A stretch of 64,000 nucleotides of DNA from JAVVHH01 sp964613945. Its GTDB lineage: Bacteria > Pseudomonadota > Alphaproteobacteria > Acetobacterales > Acetobacteraceae. A program made the translations under genes and the position numbers. Below, piece after piece: positions 1 through 9,493 of this stretch. The notes beneath the pieces were generated by a model, which worked only from the letters and a program-made list of their open reading frames with translations, was not told the origin of the DNA and made no database searches. Position 1 is the stretch's first letter. Every line of letters begins with the position of its first letter. Where the stretch lies: NCBI GenBank assembly GCA_964613945.1, contig CAZTJC010000006.1:90593-154592 (forward strand), in the 5' to 3' direction.

Positions 1-1
1 C

Positions 2-193
2 TCCATTTCCCGCGAGCAAGGAGCGGCGGTGCCGGTGGCGTATCAAACGCAGGACCCGGCTGGCACGGCGCGGGCGGATACGTTCTGGGTCGAATGGGGC
101 AACGTGCTGGGCTTCGCCTGGATCGGCCTCGACTTCACCGTGGCGCCGTTTTTCGGGTTCCGCGCCGCCTTTCGCGCGGGCCGATGGTCATGA
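2..193 (+). CDS. C-terminal end of an unidentified protein (5' end outside window)
   Basis: An open frame enters from the left edge and ends at TGA after 63 residues. It is rich in Trp and Phe near the end (FWVEWGNVLGFAWIGLDF), followed by a short basic tail ending AGRWS. No family is recognised from this fragment. It runs in the same direction as the alpha-2-macroglobulin gene that starts about 65 bases later. The frame is plausible because it has no stop and the GC pattern of local coding DNA, but the identity is open. Confidence 0.45.
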   Translation, partial: SISREQGAAVPVAYQTQDPAGTARADTFWVEWGNVLGFAWIGLDFTVAPFFGFRAAFRAGRWS

Positions 194-258
194 TGGTGCC
201 TTGGTGAAACAAAGCCATCCGGCCTAGATTGATCGGGCAAGCCGGGCCGGAACGTTTC

Positions 259-3200
259 ATGACACATCGCCTCTACAAGATGCTGATCCTCCTGGCCGGA
301 GTGACGGTGCTGCCTCCTCCATCACCGCTCTGGGCGCAGGATGCGGCAGTTCCGGACCTTCCGGGCGTGTCGGCCGATGCAGATAATTTCCTGGCGACGT
401 TGTCGAAGCCATACCCTGCGGGCGGGACGGATATCGGGCGGCGACAGAGCGAGACGCGGGCGGCAGCCGCCGGGTTGCGTAACGACTGGGCGGGCGCGGC
501 CACCGCCTTGGAGGATCGGCTTGGGCAAGGCGCTCCCAACTTCGATCTGTGGCAGCAACTCGCCCAGGCAGAGATGAAGCGCACGCCGCCGGATCCGCGC
601 CGGTCGCTGAGCGCGGCGTGGCAGGCGTACGAAAGCGCCGACGATGGCGGCCATCAGGCGGCGGCCATGGTGTTGGCCGCGCAGGCGCTGACGGCGATGG
701 GCCGGGCGGCACCGGCGGCAGCGGCGTTGCGCGCGGCGGTCGGCTTCGATCCGGAGAACGCCACGGTCAAGCAGATGCTGGCGGATGCGAACCGGGCAGC
801 CGGGATGCTGGTGGCACGCACCGAGGCGCATGAGGACACCGATCCGCCACGCGCCTGCATCTCGTTCACCATTCCGCCCTCGGGTCGGTCGGATTTCCAT
901 CCGGAGGACTGGGTCCAGCTGTCTCCGCCGGTGGCCGATAGTGCGATCACGCGCGAAGGCGACCAGATCTGCATCTCCGGCCTGCCGCTGGCGACGACGA
1001 CGCGCGCCACGTTGCGGGCCGGGCTCCCGGCGGAGGGCGGCCTGACATTGAAGGCGGCGACCACCGTGCCGCTGGTGCTGGGCAACCGGCCACCGACCCT
1101 GGCCTTCAACAACCGGCTGTTCATCCTGCCGCGCGGCCAGGCCCCGCGGGTTACGCTGACCAGCGCCAACATTTCCTCCGTGAAGCTGCGCGTCGCATTG
1201 CTGACCGAACGGACGCTGCTGCCCTGGACCAAGGAGAACACCCTCGGCCAGGTGATCGGGAGCTACCTGGCGGGCACCATCGACAAGGACTCCAACCGCA
1301 TCGTCTGGGAAGGCAAGGCCGACATCCCTGGCTTCCGCTTCAATGCGATGGAGCACACCGCCCTACCTTTGCCGGCGGAGGCCATGACCGCGCCGGGACT
1401 CTACCTCGTCTCCGTCGTGCCGGATGACGGCCATCAGAGCTACGACGCCGGCGCGGTGCAGCCGGTGCTGCAGACCGACCTGGCGCCGAGCCTCTGGCGT
1501 GGAACGGACGGGCTGACCGTTCAGATCCGCAACTATAGCGCCGGCAAACCGCAGGCGGGCGTGAAGCTCCGCCTCATGGCGCAGAACAACGACATCCTGG
1601 CCGAAGCGACCACCGACGCCGATGGCGTCGTGCGGTTCGCCGCCCCGTTGCTGCACGGCGAGGGCGTGTTGGCGCCGACCGCGGTGCAGGGTTTCCTGGA
1701 CCGCGACGGCGTGCAGGATTTCGTCAACATCAGCACCGAATCAGCGGCGTTCGACCTTTCCGACCGCGGCGTCTCCGGCGCCAAGCAGCCGGGCGTGCTG
1801 GATGCCTGGATGTGGTCGGACCGCGGCATCTTCCGGCCCGGCGAAACCGTTCAACTGATGGCGTTGTTGCGGGACAATAGCGGCCAGCCGGTGCAGCGGC
1901 CTGCGCACATCAAGGTCCTGCGCCCGAACGGCGAGACCTTCGCGGATGTCGTCGTGCAGCCCGGCGGTGGCGGCTCGTTGCATCTTCCGGTGACCCTGTC
2001 GACCGGGGCGCCGGCCGGGATCTGGACGGCGCAGGTGCTGAGCGACCCCAAGACGCCGCCGATCGGACAGATGACCTTCAAGGTGGACGCCTTTGTTCCG
2101 GACCGCATGGCGGTGACGCTGGGTGCCCTGCCAGCCCAGCTTGCGGCCGGCACGACGATTCCGGTACCGGTCAACGCACGCTACCTTTACGGCGCGCCGG
2201 CAACCAACCTATCAGGCGACGCGACGATCCGCCTCACCTTTGCGCCGGAACCGCCGGCCGTGCTGGCGGGCTACCAGGTCGGGCTGGTCGACGAGAGCTT
2301 CGCTCCGCAGGCGAGCCATGTGGATCTGCCGCCGACCGATGATGCCGGGCACACGACGCTGCCGTTACGGATCGGCACGCTGCCGGACACCACGCATCCG
2401 GTGCAGGCGACGCTGGACATCGGCGTCAACGATCCCTCGGGCCATGCGACCCATCTTCCCGCAACCGTGCCGGTGCGTCCGGCGAGCAATCTGATCGGAA
2501 TCAAGGCGCTGTTCCGCGGCGGGTCGGTGGATGCCGACGCGGCAGCTTCGTTCGACGTCGCGGCCATCGATCCGGACAACAAGCGGATCGCGCTGCCAGT
2601 GGTGCTGCGGCTGGTACGGGAACGGCCGGAGTGGCGGTTGGTGCGCTCCGGCAATTTGTCGAGTTATGAGACGGTATGGCGCGACGAGCCGCTGGAGACC
2701 CATGACTTGACGGTGCCGGCGGGCGACCCGCTGCACTGGTCGAAGACGCTGCCGTTCGGGCGCTACCGGGTCGAGGTATCGCAAAAGGGAGGCCTGGCGG
2801 CGACCTCCGTGCGGTTCCGCTCCGGCTGGGTCAGCTCCGACAGTCCGGACGTGCCGGACCGGGCCGACGTGTCGTCCGACAAGCAGAGCTACACTGCCGG
2901 CGCGACGGCCAAGGTGCACATCTCCGCGCCGTTCGCCGGCCCGGCGGAGCTGCTGGTGATGACGGACCGGGTGCATAGTCTCAAGACCATCGACGTGCCG
3001 ACCGGTGGCGGCGACGTCGACGTGCCGGTGGATGCGAGTTGGGGTCCGGGCGCCTACGTCGCGGTGCATGTCTTCCGCCCCGGCGGCAACGGACAGCGAC
3101 CGGACCGGGCGATCGGGCTGGTTTGGCTCGGCATCGATCCGGCTGCACGGGCCTTGCCGGTGACCTTCGAGGTGGCCGAGTTGGTTCGGCCGCGGCAGAC

Positions 3201-5391
3201 AGTGCATGCCAAGCTGCGGACCGCACCGGGTGCGTGGGTCACGGTGGCGGCGGTGGATGAAGGCATTCTATCGCTCACCAGCTTCGCCACGCCAAATCCG
3301 GCGCCATATTTCCTGGGCCGCCGAGCCTTGGGCGTGGATATCCGCGACGATTACGGCCGGCTGATCGCGGCGGCGGACGGCACTGCCGCGGCGCTGCGCC
3401 AGGGCGGCGACGAAGGGGCGGCACGGCGGCCGAACATCCCGCAGCAGATCGTCTCGTTGTTCATGCCGCCGGTGCAGGCGGACGCTGACGGCCTAGTGGA
3501 CGTTCCGCTGCAACTACCGGACTTTAACGGCAAGGTGCGGCTGATGGCGGTGGCTTGGGATGGCAACCGCCTCGGCTCCGCGGCGACCGACATGACGGTG
3601 CGTGACCAACTGGTCGCCGAGCCGTTGCTGCCGCGATACCTCGCGCCGGGCGACACCAGCCGGTTGGCCGTGCTGTTGCAGAACCTGGACCTGCCCAGCG
3701 GGCCGGTGACGATACGGGCCGGCACGGATGGGCCGCTGGCCGTCGACGGCGACCCGGCGATCACGCTGCCCCTGAACCATGGTGCCCAGGCCATTCCCGG
3801 CTTCGTCCTGCGGGCCACAGGAGTAGGAACCGGCCATGTCCGCCTGGACGTGACGGGGCCCGACGGTTTCCATGCCGAGCATTCGGCCGCCCTGGACGTG
3901 CATTCGGTGCGTGCCCGGGACAGCGTGATTGCGGCCAGCTCGATCGCCCCGAACGGCACCGCAGCGCTGGTTCCGCCGGTCGGTGGCTTCGTGGGTGGTA
4001 GCTGGAAGGCGACGGCCATGTTCGGCAGCCCCGTCCGCTACGACGCCGGCGCGCTGATGCGGGCCTTGGACGACTACCCGCTGTTCTGCCTGGAGCAGGC
4101 GTCCAGCAAGGGCTTCCCGTTGACGGTGCTTCCGGACGGAGCGGTGTCCGGGGAGGAGCGGCTGGGCAAGCTGCAGCGCATGGTCAACGATGTGCTGAAC
4201 CGCGAGCGTTATGATGGCGGGTTCGGGCAATGGTCGGCTGCGGACGAGGCGGAACCGTGGCTGTCCATCTATGCAACCGAGTTCCTGCTGCGCGCCCGCC
4301 GAGCTGGCGCCACGATCGGGGAAGCGGCGTTGAAGGATGCGATCGGTTTTCAAGCCGGGCTGGTCGATACCGCTGCCAGCAAGCCGGAGGACTACGCCAG
4401 CGTTGCCTACCGCCTCTACGTGCTGGCTATGGCGGGGCAGGCGCGGGCCGGATCGGCGCGGGTGCTGTTCGAGTCGCTCGACAAATTGCCGACGCCGCTG
4501 GCTCGGGCGCAGCTCGGCGCGGCACTGGCACTCAGCAACGATGCACCACGGGCGGAGCGCGCGTTTGCCGCCGCACTCGCGAGCGGGGCCCGCGACCGCT
4601 GGCTGTTCGACTATGGCAGCCCGGTGCGCGACCAGGCTGCGATCGCGCTGTTGCTGAAGGAAAGCGGGCTGCTGCCGGGCCGCTTGCAGACCCTGGTCGG
4701 TCAGCTCCCCGGCGGCGATATGAAGCCGCAGTCGTTGAACACGCAGGAGCAGGCGTGGCTGGTTGCCGCGGCCGGCGCCCTCGGGCGAAACGGCGGCGTG
4801 ACGCGGGTGAGCCTGGATGACAAGCCGCTGCCGCCGGCGCCGGTGGTGACCGTTGGGCTGACGGGCGCGGCGACGGCACGCAACCTGGGCGACCAGCCGG
4901 TCTGGCAGACCGTTTCGGTTACCGGTGTTCCGGTGCAGGCGCCCGGGCCAGGACGGGCGCAGATGCGGGTGACCCGCAAGTTCCTGAACTTGGACGGGTC
5001 GACGCTCGACCTGGCGCATCTACGGCAGAATACCGTGTTCGTGCTTCTGCTGGAGGGAGCGGCCGAGGATCGGCAGGAGCACCGCATCCAGGTGATGCAG
5101 GGGTTGCCCGCCGGCTGGGAGATTGCCGGGCGATTGCAGGGCGGCGAGGCGGTCGGTCTGCCCTGGCTGGGCAAGCTGTCCGATACCGAGGCGCAGCCTG
5201 CGGCAGATGACCGTTTCCAGGCGGTGGTGAAGCTGACGGAGGATCAGCAGGCCTTCCGGGTGGCGGTGCGGCTGCGGGCGGTGACGCCGGGGAATTACGA
5301 CATCCCGGGCGCCGACGTTTCCGACATGTACCGGCCCGGCGTGTTCGCACGGCAGGGAGCCAACCGGATCGACGTGCTGCCGGCGCCCTGA
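259..5391 (+). CDS. yfhM: bacterial alpha-2-macroglobulin family protein (YfhM-like)
   Basis: About 1710 residues, the usual size of bacterial alpha-2-macroglobulins, which trap and inhibit foreign proteases in the periplasm. The thioester motif CLEQ is visible (codon near position 4087, about residue 1277) and is followed by the helical thioester-domain region. The N-terminus (MTHRLYKMLILLAGVTVLP, then LWAQDA) looks like a signal peptide with an Ala-X-Ala type site and no lipobox Cys, so the protein may be soluble in the periplasm rather than lipid-anchored like the E. coli protein. ATG 259 is preferred over an upstream TTG at 229 because it begins the signal peptide directly. The gene ends one base before pbpC, the conserved partner of this family. 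Confidence 0.93.
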   Translation: MTHRLYKMLILLAGVTVLPPPSPLWAQDAAVPDLPGVSADADNFLATLSKPYPAGGTDIGRRQSETRAAAAGLRNDWAGAATALEDRLGQGAPNFDLWQQLAQAEMKRTPPDPRRSLSAAWQAYESADDGGHQAAAMVLAAQALTAMGRAAPAAAALRAAVGFDPENATVKQMLADANRAAGMLVARTEAHEDTDPPRACISFTIPPSGRSDFHPEDWVQLSPPVADSAITREGDQICISGLPLATTTRATLRAGLPAEGGLTLKAATTVPLVLGNRPPTLAFNNRLFILPRGQAPRVTLTSANISSVKLRVALLTERTLLPWTKENTLGQVIGSYLAGTIDKDSNRIVWEGKADIPGFRFNAMEHTALPLPAEAMTAPGLYLVSVVPDDGHQSYDAGAVQPVLQTDLAPSLWRGTDGLTVQIRNYSAGKPQAGVKLRLMAQNNDILAEATTDADGVVRFAAPLLHGEGVLAPTAVQGFLDRDGVQDFVNISTESAAFDLSDRGVSGAKQPGVLDAWMWSDRGIFRPGETVQLMALLRDNSGQPVQRPAHIKVLRPNGETFADVVVQPGGGGSLHLPVTLSTGAPAGIWTAQVLSDPKTPPIGQMTFKVDAFVPDRMAVTLGALPAQLAAGTTIPVPVNARYLYGAPATNLSGDATIRLTFAPEPPAVLAGYQVGLVDESFAPQASHVDLPPTDDAGHTTLPLRIGTLPDTTHPVQATLDIGVNDPSGHATHLPATVPVRPASNLIGIKALFRGGSVDADAAASFDVAAIDPDNKRIALPVVLRLVRERPEWRLVRSGNLSSYETVWRDEPLETHDLTVPAGDPLHWSKTLPFGRYRVEVSQKGGLAATSVRFRSGWVSSDSPDVPDRADVSSDKQSYTAGATAKVHISAPFAGPAELLVMTDRVHSLKTIDVPTGGGDVDVPVDASWGPGAYVAVHVFRPGGNGQRPDRAIGLVWLGIDPAARALPVTFEVAELVRPRQTVHAKLRTAPGAWVTVAAVDEGILSLTSFATPNPAPYFLGRRALGVDIRDDYGRLIAAADGTAAALRQGGDEGAARRPNIPQQIVSLFMPPVQADADGLVDVPLQLPDFNGKVRLMAVAWDGNRLGSAATDMTVRDQLVAEPLLPRYLAPGDTSRLAVLLQNLDLPSGPVTIRAGTDGPLAVDGDPAITLPLNHGAQAIPGFVLRATGVGTGHVRLDVTGPDGFHAEHSAALDVHSVRARDSVIAASSIAPNGTAALVPPVGGFVGGSWKATAMFGSPVRYDAGALMRALDDYPLFCLEQASSKGFPLTVLPDGAVSGEERLGKLQRMVNDVLNRERYDGGFGQWSAADEAEPWLSIYATEFLLRARRAGATIGEAALKDAIGFQAGLVDTAASKPEDYASVAYRLYVLAMAGQARAGSARVLFESLDKLPTPLARAQLGAALALSNDAPRAERAFAAALASGARDRWLFDYGSPVRDQAAIALLLKESGLLPGRLQTLVGQLPGGDMKPQSLNTQEQAWLVAAAGALGRNGGVTRVSLDDKPLPPAPVVTVGLTGAATARNLGDQPVWQTVSVTGVPVQAPGPGRAQMRVTRKFLNLDGSTLDLAHLRQNTVFVLLLEGAAEDRQEHRIQVMQGLPAGWEIAGRLQGGEAVGLPWLGKLSDTEAQPAADDRFQAVVKLTEDQQAFRVAVRLRAVTPGNYDIPGADVSDMYRPGVFARQGANRIDVLPAP

Positions 5392-5392
5392 G

Positions 5393-7336
5393 GTGATCCG
5401 CCGCCGGATCTTTGGAACGCTGCTGGCGGGGACGGCTCTGTTTGCAGCGGGAATTGGCTCGTTCCTGGTGCTGGACCGGATCTATCCGCCGGACTTCACC
5501 CGGTTGGCGACCGTCGGGACGGAGGTGCTGGACCGAGAGGGCCGCACCTTGGGCATGGTGCCGGCGCCGGGCGGAGTCTGGCGGCTACGGACGACGGTCG
5601 ATGACGTGTCACCGGTGTTCCTGAACGCGCTGCTCCGCACGGAGGATCGACGCTTCTACCAGCATGCCGGGGTGGATGTGCTGGCGTTGGCACGGGCCGT
5701 GGGACAATGGGTGGTTGCCGGACGCGTGGTCTCCGGCGGGTCGACCCTGACGATGCAGGCGGCGCGGCTGCTCGAGCCACGGCGGCGGACGCTGCTGTCC
5801 AAGGCGATCGAGGCGTTCCGCGCCGTGCAGCTGGAGGAGCGGCTCGACAAGCGGCAGATCCTCGGCATCTGGCTGACGCTGGCGCCTTATGGCGGCAATC
5901 TGGAAGGTGTCCGCGCGGGCGCACAGGCCTGGTTCGGCGAACGACCCGCAGCCTTGGACCCGGCCCAGGCCGCCTTGCTGGTCGCCATTCCGCGACGCCC
6001 CGAAGCGCTGCGACCGGACCGGGGAGCGGATCGTGCAGTGCTGCTGCGGAACCGCCTGCTCGGGCCGGATGCGGAGGCGTTCGGGGCCGAACCGATGCCG
6101 GTCGCCCGTGTCGCGTTTCCGCGGCACGCGGAAGCGGCGCTGCACCCGGTGCTGGCCACAGCCGCAGCGGAGCCGGTGCGAACGACCCTGGACCTGTCGC
6201 TCCAGATCGCGCTGGAGCGGTTGATCGCCGGCCAGTTGCGGGCGATGCCGCCGCGCGCGTCGCTGTCGGCGATGGTGGTGGATGCCGAGAGCCGCGAGGT
6301 GCGTGCGGCCGTGTCCGGTGACGGCAGCAAGCCCCGTGGGGGTGCACTGGATCTGACGCGGTCCTGGCGCTCTCCCGGATCGGCGCTGAAGCCGCTGCTG
6401 TATGGGCTGGCGTTCCAGGACGGGCTGGTCTCGCCGAGCACGCCGGTCAACGATCTGCCGCGGCATTTCGGCCGGTATGCGCCGGAAGATTTCGACCGCA
6501 GCTTCGCCGGGGAAGTAACGGCAGCGGAGGCATTGCAGCGGTCGTTGAATCTGCCGGCAGTGGCGCTGCTCGACCGGATCGGGCCGCACCGGTTCCATGC
6601 CTGGTTGATGGCTGCGGGGGTCGGCTTGCGTCTGCCGCCGGGCGCGGGAGCGTCGCTCCCGTTGGCGCTGGGAGGCGTCGGGATACAATTGCGCGATCTG
6701 GTGCGGCTCTATGCAGCTTTGGGAACAGATGGAGGGAGCCTGCCGCTGCGTTGGCTACCGGGTCTCGCGACCGAGGCGGCGCAGCCGTTATTGCAGCCGA
6801 GTGCGGCCGCGATGGTCGCGGACGTTCTGACCCGGCCGTTCCCGGAGGGTGGACTGTCAGGCGTTGCCTGGAAGACGGGGACGAGCTGGGGCGGCCGGGA
6901 TGCGTGGGCGGCCGGGTTCGACCGGCGCAGCGTGGTGGCCGTGTGGGCCGGACGGCCGGACGGAACCGCTATTCCCGGCGCGACCGGCGTGCGGATGGCG
7001 CTCCCGGTGCTGCATCAGGTGTTCGGCCTGCTGCCCTCAGCGCCTCGGCTGGACTATCAGGCGGCGGTTGCGGCGGCCGTGCTGCCGCCAGCCGAAGCCG
7101 CTGCGATCAAGCTGCTGTTCCCGCCCCCAGGGGCGACACTCTCCGCCGATGGGCCCGTGCCGATCCGTGTCATGGGCGGGCGGCGTCCCGTGACGTTCTT
7201 GGTGGACGGCATCTCCGTCCCGTCTGCCGCCGCGAGCCGGACGGCGCTGTGGCAGCCCGACGGCCCCGGCTTCTACACAGTGGCCGCCGAGGACGCTGAC
7301 GGCAGCGTCGTCAAAGTCCAAGTGCGCGTGCGCTGA
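5393..7336 (+). CDS. pbpC: penicillin-binding protein 1C
   Basis: A 647-residue bifunctional peptidoglycan synthase. An N-terminal membrane anchor (about residues 7-27) precedes a GT51 transglycosylase domain with the LRTEDRRFYQHAGVD and GGSTLTMQAARLL motifs. The transpeptidase domain shows SALK (active Ser about residue 330), SLN (about 384) and KTG (about 494). The last roughly 90 residues match the C-terminal beta domain typical of PBP1C (FPPPGATL region). It starts at GTG one base after the alpha-2-macroglobulin stop, so the two are co-transcribed. This pairing is known to link protease defence with repair of breached cell wall. Confidence 0.95.
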   Translation: MIRRRIFGTLLAGTALFAAGIGSFLVLDRIYPPDFTRLATVGTEVLDREGRTLGMVPAPGGVWRLRTTVDDVSPVFLNALLRTEDRRFYQHAGVDVLALARAVGQWVVAGRVVSGGSTLTMQAARLLEPRRRTLLSKAIEAFRAVQLEERLDKRQILGIWLTLAPYGGNLEGVRAGAQAWFGERPAALDPAQAALLVAIPRRPEALRPDRGADRAVLLRNRLLGPDAEAFGAEPMPVARVAFPRHAEAALHPVLATAAAEPVRTTLDLSLQIALERLIAGQLRAMPPRASLSAMVVDAESREVRAAVSGDGSKPRGGALDLTRSWRSPGSALKPLLYGLAFQDGLVSPSTPVNDLPRHFGRYAPEDFDRSFAGEVTAAEALQRSLNLPAVALLDRIGPHRFHAWLMAAGVGLRLPPGAGASLPLALGGVGIQLRDLVRLYAALGTDGGSLPLRWLPGLATEAAQPLLQPSAAAMVADVLTRPFPEGGLSGVAWKTGTSWGGRDAWAAGFDRRSVVAVWAGRPDGTAIPGATGVRMALPVLHQVFGLLPSAPRLDYQAAVAAAVLPPAEAAAIKLLFPPPGATLSADGPVPIRVMGGRRPVTFLVDGISVPSAAASRTALWQPDGPGFYTVAAEDADGSVVKVQVRVR

Positions 7337-7367
7337 CCTGCGCGAATGACGCGAACGAATGCCTCGG

Positions 7368-7895
7368 TCAGGTCGCCCGCTCCGCTGCCGCCAGCAACCA
7401 GCGTCCAAACGCTTCCACAGTCATGCCGCGAGGCTTCGGCCCAGCAATTGCGACCGCACGGCGGCTCGCGAGCACGCTGACATCGTCGCGGCTGCCATCA
7501 ATCTGCGGCAGCTCCACACCCCGACGGAGAAAGAAAGTGATGCACACCGCTTCCGCATCATTGACCAAGATGCGCTCCACCGCCGACCAGGACACGAAGG
7601 GGTCGACCAGCCCGGGGCAGCGAAAGCCGGTCGGGGTCACGATCAGGAACGGCGTGTTGCGCCGCGCAAAGCGGGGCCGCAATTGCGCAAGCAGCGCACC
7701 GCCCAGGAACACCATAAGTGCCGCCAATGCCCAGGCGACCCAGTAGAACTCCCACTCAACCAGCAGCAGCGCGATGCCGGCCAAGCCGAACAGCAGAAGA
7801 AACCCGCCCAGTCTCGCCAAGTGCAGCACCGACTTCATGTCGTCGAACACCGCCACCTCACCGTCGCTGACGTCTCCGGCCAGGGGCTCTCCCAT
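7368..7895 (-). CDS. small membrane protein with a C-terminal cytoplasmic domain, unknown function
   Basis: 175 residues. Two closely spaced hydrophobic segments (LGGFLLLFGLAGIALLLVEW and FYWVAWALAALMVFLGGALL) are followed by about 100 polar residues beginning PRFARRNTPFLIVTPTGFRCP, a pattern reminiscent of the small bPH-like domain proteins. I infer that resemblance and cannot confirm it. The ATG at 7895 has a good AGAGGAG site 8-9 bases upstream; the open frame extends further 5' but that stretch looks non-coding. It is divergent from the gene at 7959 and convergent with pbpC. Confidence 0.7.
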   Translation of the reverse strand: MGEPLAGDVSDGEVAVFDDMKSVLHLARLGGFLLLFGLAGIALLLVEWEFYWVAWALAALMVFLGGALLAQLRPRFARRNTPFLIVTPTGFRCPGLVDPFVSWSAVERILVNDAEAVCITFFLRRGVELPQIDGSRDDVSVLASRRAVAIAGPKPRGMTVEAFGRWLLAAAERAT

Positions 7896-7958
7896 CGCGC
7901 ATTCTCCTCTAAGCTGTAGGCGCGCCAGCGCGCGGTCGTTCAACGGAGAGGGCAGAGC

Positions 7959-8957
7959 ATGACCCGGGGACACCGTCGCAACAAGATCACGCCACCACCG
8001 CCTGCTGCCCCGTTGCTCCCGGATGACACGCGGGCGCGGAACTGGGGCGCTGCCGTCGCCGCGGTTTGGTATCTCGGCGGCTTCGTCCTGTTGATCGCCG
8101 GCGCCGTCATGCAGGTCGGGCCCTACGCATGGGCGCAGTCGTGGCAGGTGCGTCATCTCGGCTCGGACAGCGCCACGATGAGCTTTCTGCCGGGCTTCGG
8201 GATTCTGCTAGTGCCGATGCTGGTCCTGGCGCTGCTTCCGCGCCGACCTGATTGGCCTTTCGTGAATGGCGCCAAGGACGCGTTCTGGCCGGATCGGCGA
8301 GCGTCACGCCCGGTTGTTTCAACTGACATACTGGTGCGTCGCATGCGGCGGTCATGGCGCGTCATGCTGGTGTTGGCCTTGGCCTGCCCCCTGGTCGGCA
8401 CGGTGCTGGGTTGGATGTCACTCCGGCCCGGCGAGCAGGCGCCTGGTAGCGCCCTGCCGACCCTCACGATGGCCGAGGCGGCGGCGCGCGGCGCCACGTT
8501 GCCGGACTACGCCCGCCTGATCGGCGGCACGCCGCAGCCGGATCTGGCTTGGGAGCACGACTTCTCCATCCGCACCACGCGCTATCAGGACGTCTACACG
8601 CCGGTGACCGCGCCGGGCTGGCGACACGGGGATGCCGTGTCGGTGCTGCAGTTGGAGAGCCTCGCCGACTTCCAACAACCCGGGGCGACGGAGGGAGAGT
8701 TGTCCCGTGGCCTACCGGCGTGGTTGATCACGTCCATGCGGGCGGGAGGGGTGCCCGTCGCCGACGACCCAGTGGTTCTCAAGCGCAAGAAGCTGGATGG
8801 ACGGGTGCCGGAGCCGGACGAGGTGGGCGCGATTCTAGCCGGGATCTTTAGCGCATCCGCCGGCCTGACGTTCGGCGGTCTCGCCTTCGGCTTCCATCGC
8901 GCCTACCGACGTCTGCTGCAGCAAGCCGATGACGCCGCGACGGGTCGCCGTCGATGA
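7959..8957 (+). CDS. membrane protein of unknown function
   Basis: 332 residues with four likely membrane segments: two near the N-terminus (around 28-50 and 72-95), one around 135-155, and one near 285-305. A polar domain of about 130 residues lies between the last two (PTLTMAEAAARGATLPDYAR onwards). No family is recognised. Its stop overlaps the start of the next gene by ATGA, so the two are translationally coupled and probably work together in the membrane. Confidence 0.7.
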   Translation: MTRGHRRNKITPPPPAAPLLPDDTRARNWGAAVAAVWYLGGFVLLIAGAVMQVGPYAWAQSWQVRHLGSDSATMSFLPGFGILLVPMLVLALLPRRPDWPFVNGAKDAFWPDRRASRPVVSTDILVRRMRRSWRVMLVLALACPLVGTVLGWMSLRPGEQAPGSALPTLTMAEAAARGATLPDYARLIGGTPQPDLAWEHDFSIRTTRYQDVYTPVTAPGWRHGDAVSVLQLESLADFQQPGATEGELSRGLPAWLITSMRAGGVPVADDPVVLKRKKLDGRVPEPDEVGAILAGIFSASAGLTFGGLAFGFHRAYRRLLQQADDAATGRRR

Positions 8958-9478
8958 GGCGTGGCGCCGGGTCGACGACCCTTTCGCGCATCCTGCTGAT
9001 TGCGGGGACACCCCTGTTCTTGCTGGTGGCGTGGCTCGTCGTCGTGGTCTGGCCCAGCGAGGTCGTCCGCGGCTTGGCCTCGGTCATGTCGGCGCGCGAC
9101 GTCATTCAGGTGGCGGACGGCAAGGAAACCGGGATCACCCTGCTGCTGGCAATTTTGGTATTGGGTGCGCTGGCCTGGGCTCTTCGGCTGCGCCCGCCGG
9201 AGCGGCTCGTTTTCACAATCGCCGTGTATGGCGCGGTCGCTGCCCTGCCGGCAATCGCACTGCTTGGGATAGGGGCCGAATACGGCCTGCAAGCCATCCT
9301 GTCGGCGCGCGGCTACGAGTATTGCACCTTCCATGTCACCGATACGGGCAAGGGACAGGACGGGACCTATGTCTACGTCCGGCGCTCCATCCCGGAAGGC
9401 TGCGCCGCGGTGCAGGCGATCTTCCCGCCCAACCGGCTCGTCGCAGATCGGCGCGAGCCGTTCAATCTTCCGCAGTAG
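8954..9478 (+). CDS. membrane protein of unknown function
   Basis: 174 residues with three likely membrane helices (about 11-33, 60-77 and 85-108) and a C-terminal polar segment of about 60 residues containing two Cys (EYCTFHV and EGCAAVQ) that could form a disulfide if periplasmic. No family is recognised. It begins in the stop codon of the preceding membrane protein gene and converges on the NAD-kinase-like gene, with 15 bases between the stops. Confidence 0.65.
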   Translation: MRRGAGSTTLSRILLIAGTPLFLLVAWLVVVVWPSEVVRGLASVMSARDVIQVADGKETGITLLLAILVLGALAWALRLRPPERLVFTIAVYGAVAALPAIALLGIGAEYGLQAILSARGYEYCTFHVTDTGKGQDGTYVYVRRSIPEGCAAVQAIFPPNRLVADRREPFNLPQ

Positions 9479-9493
9479 CAGGACGGGTCGCGG

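Noticed and set aside
3514..5019. A 501-codon antisense frame in the alpha-2-macroglobulin gene
   Set aside because: It is a shadow of a certain gene, with no ribosome-binding site or family similarity.
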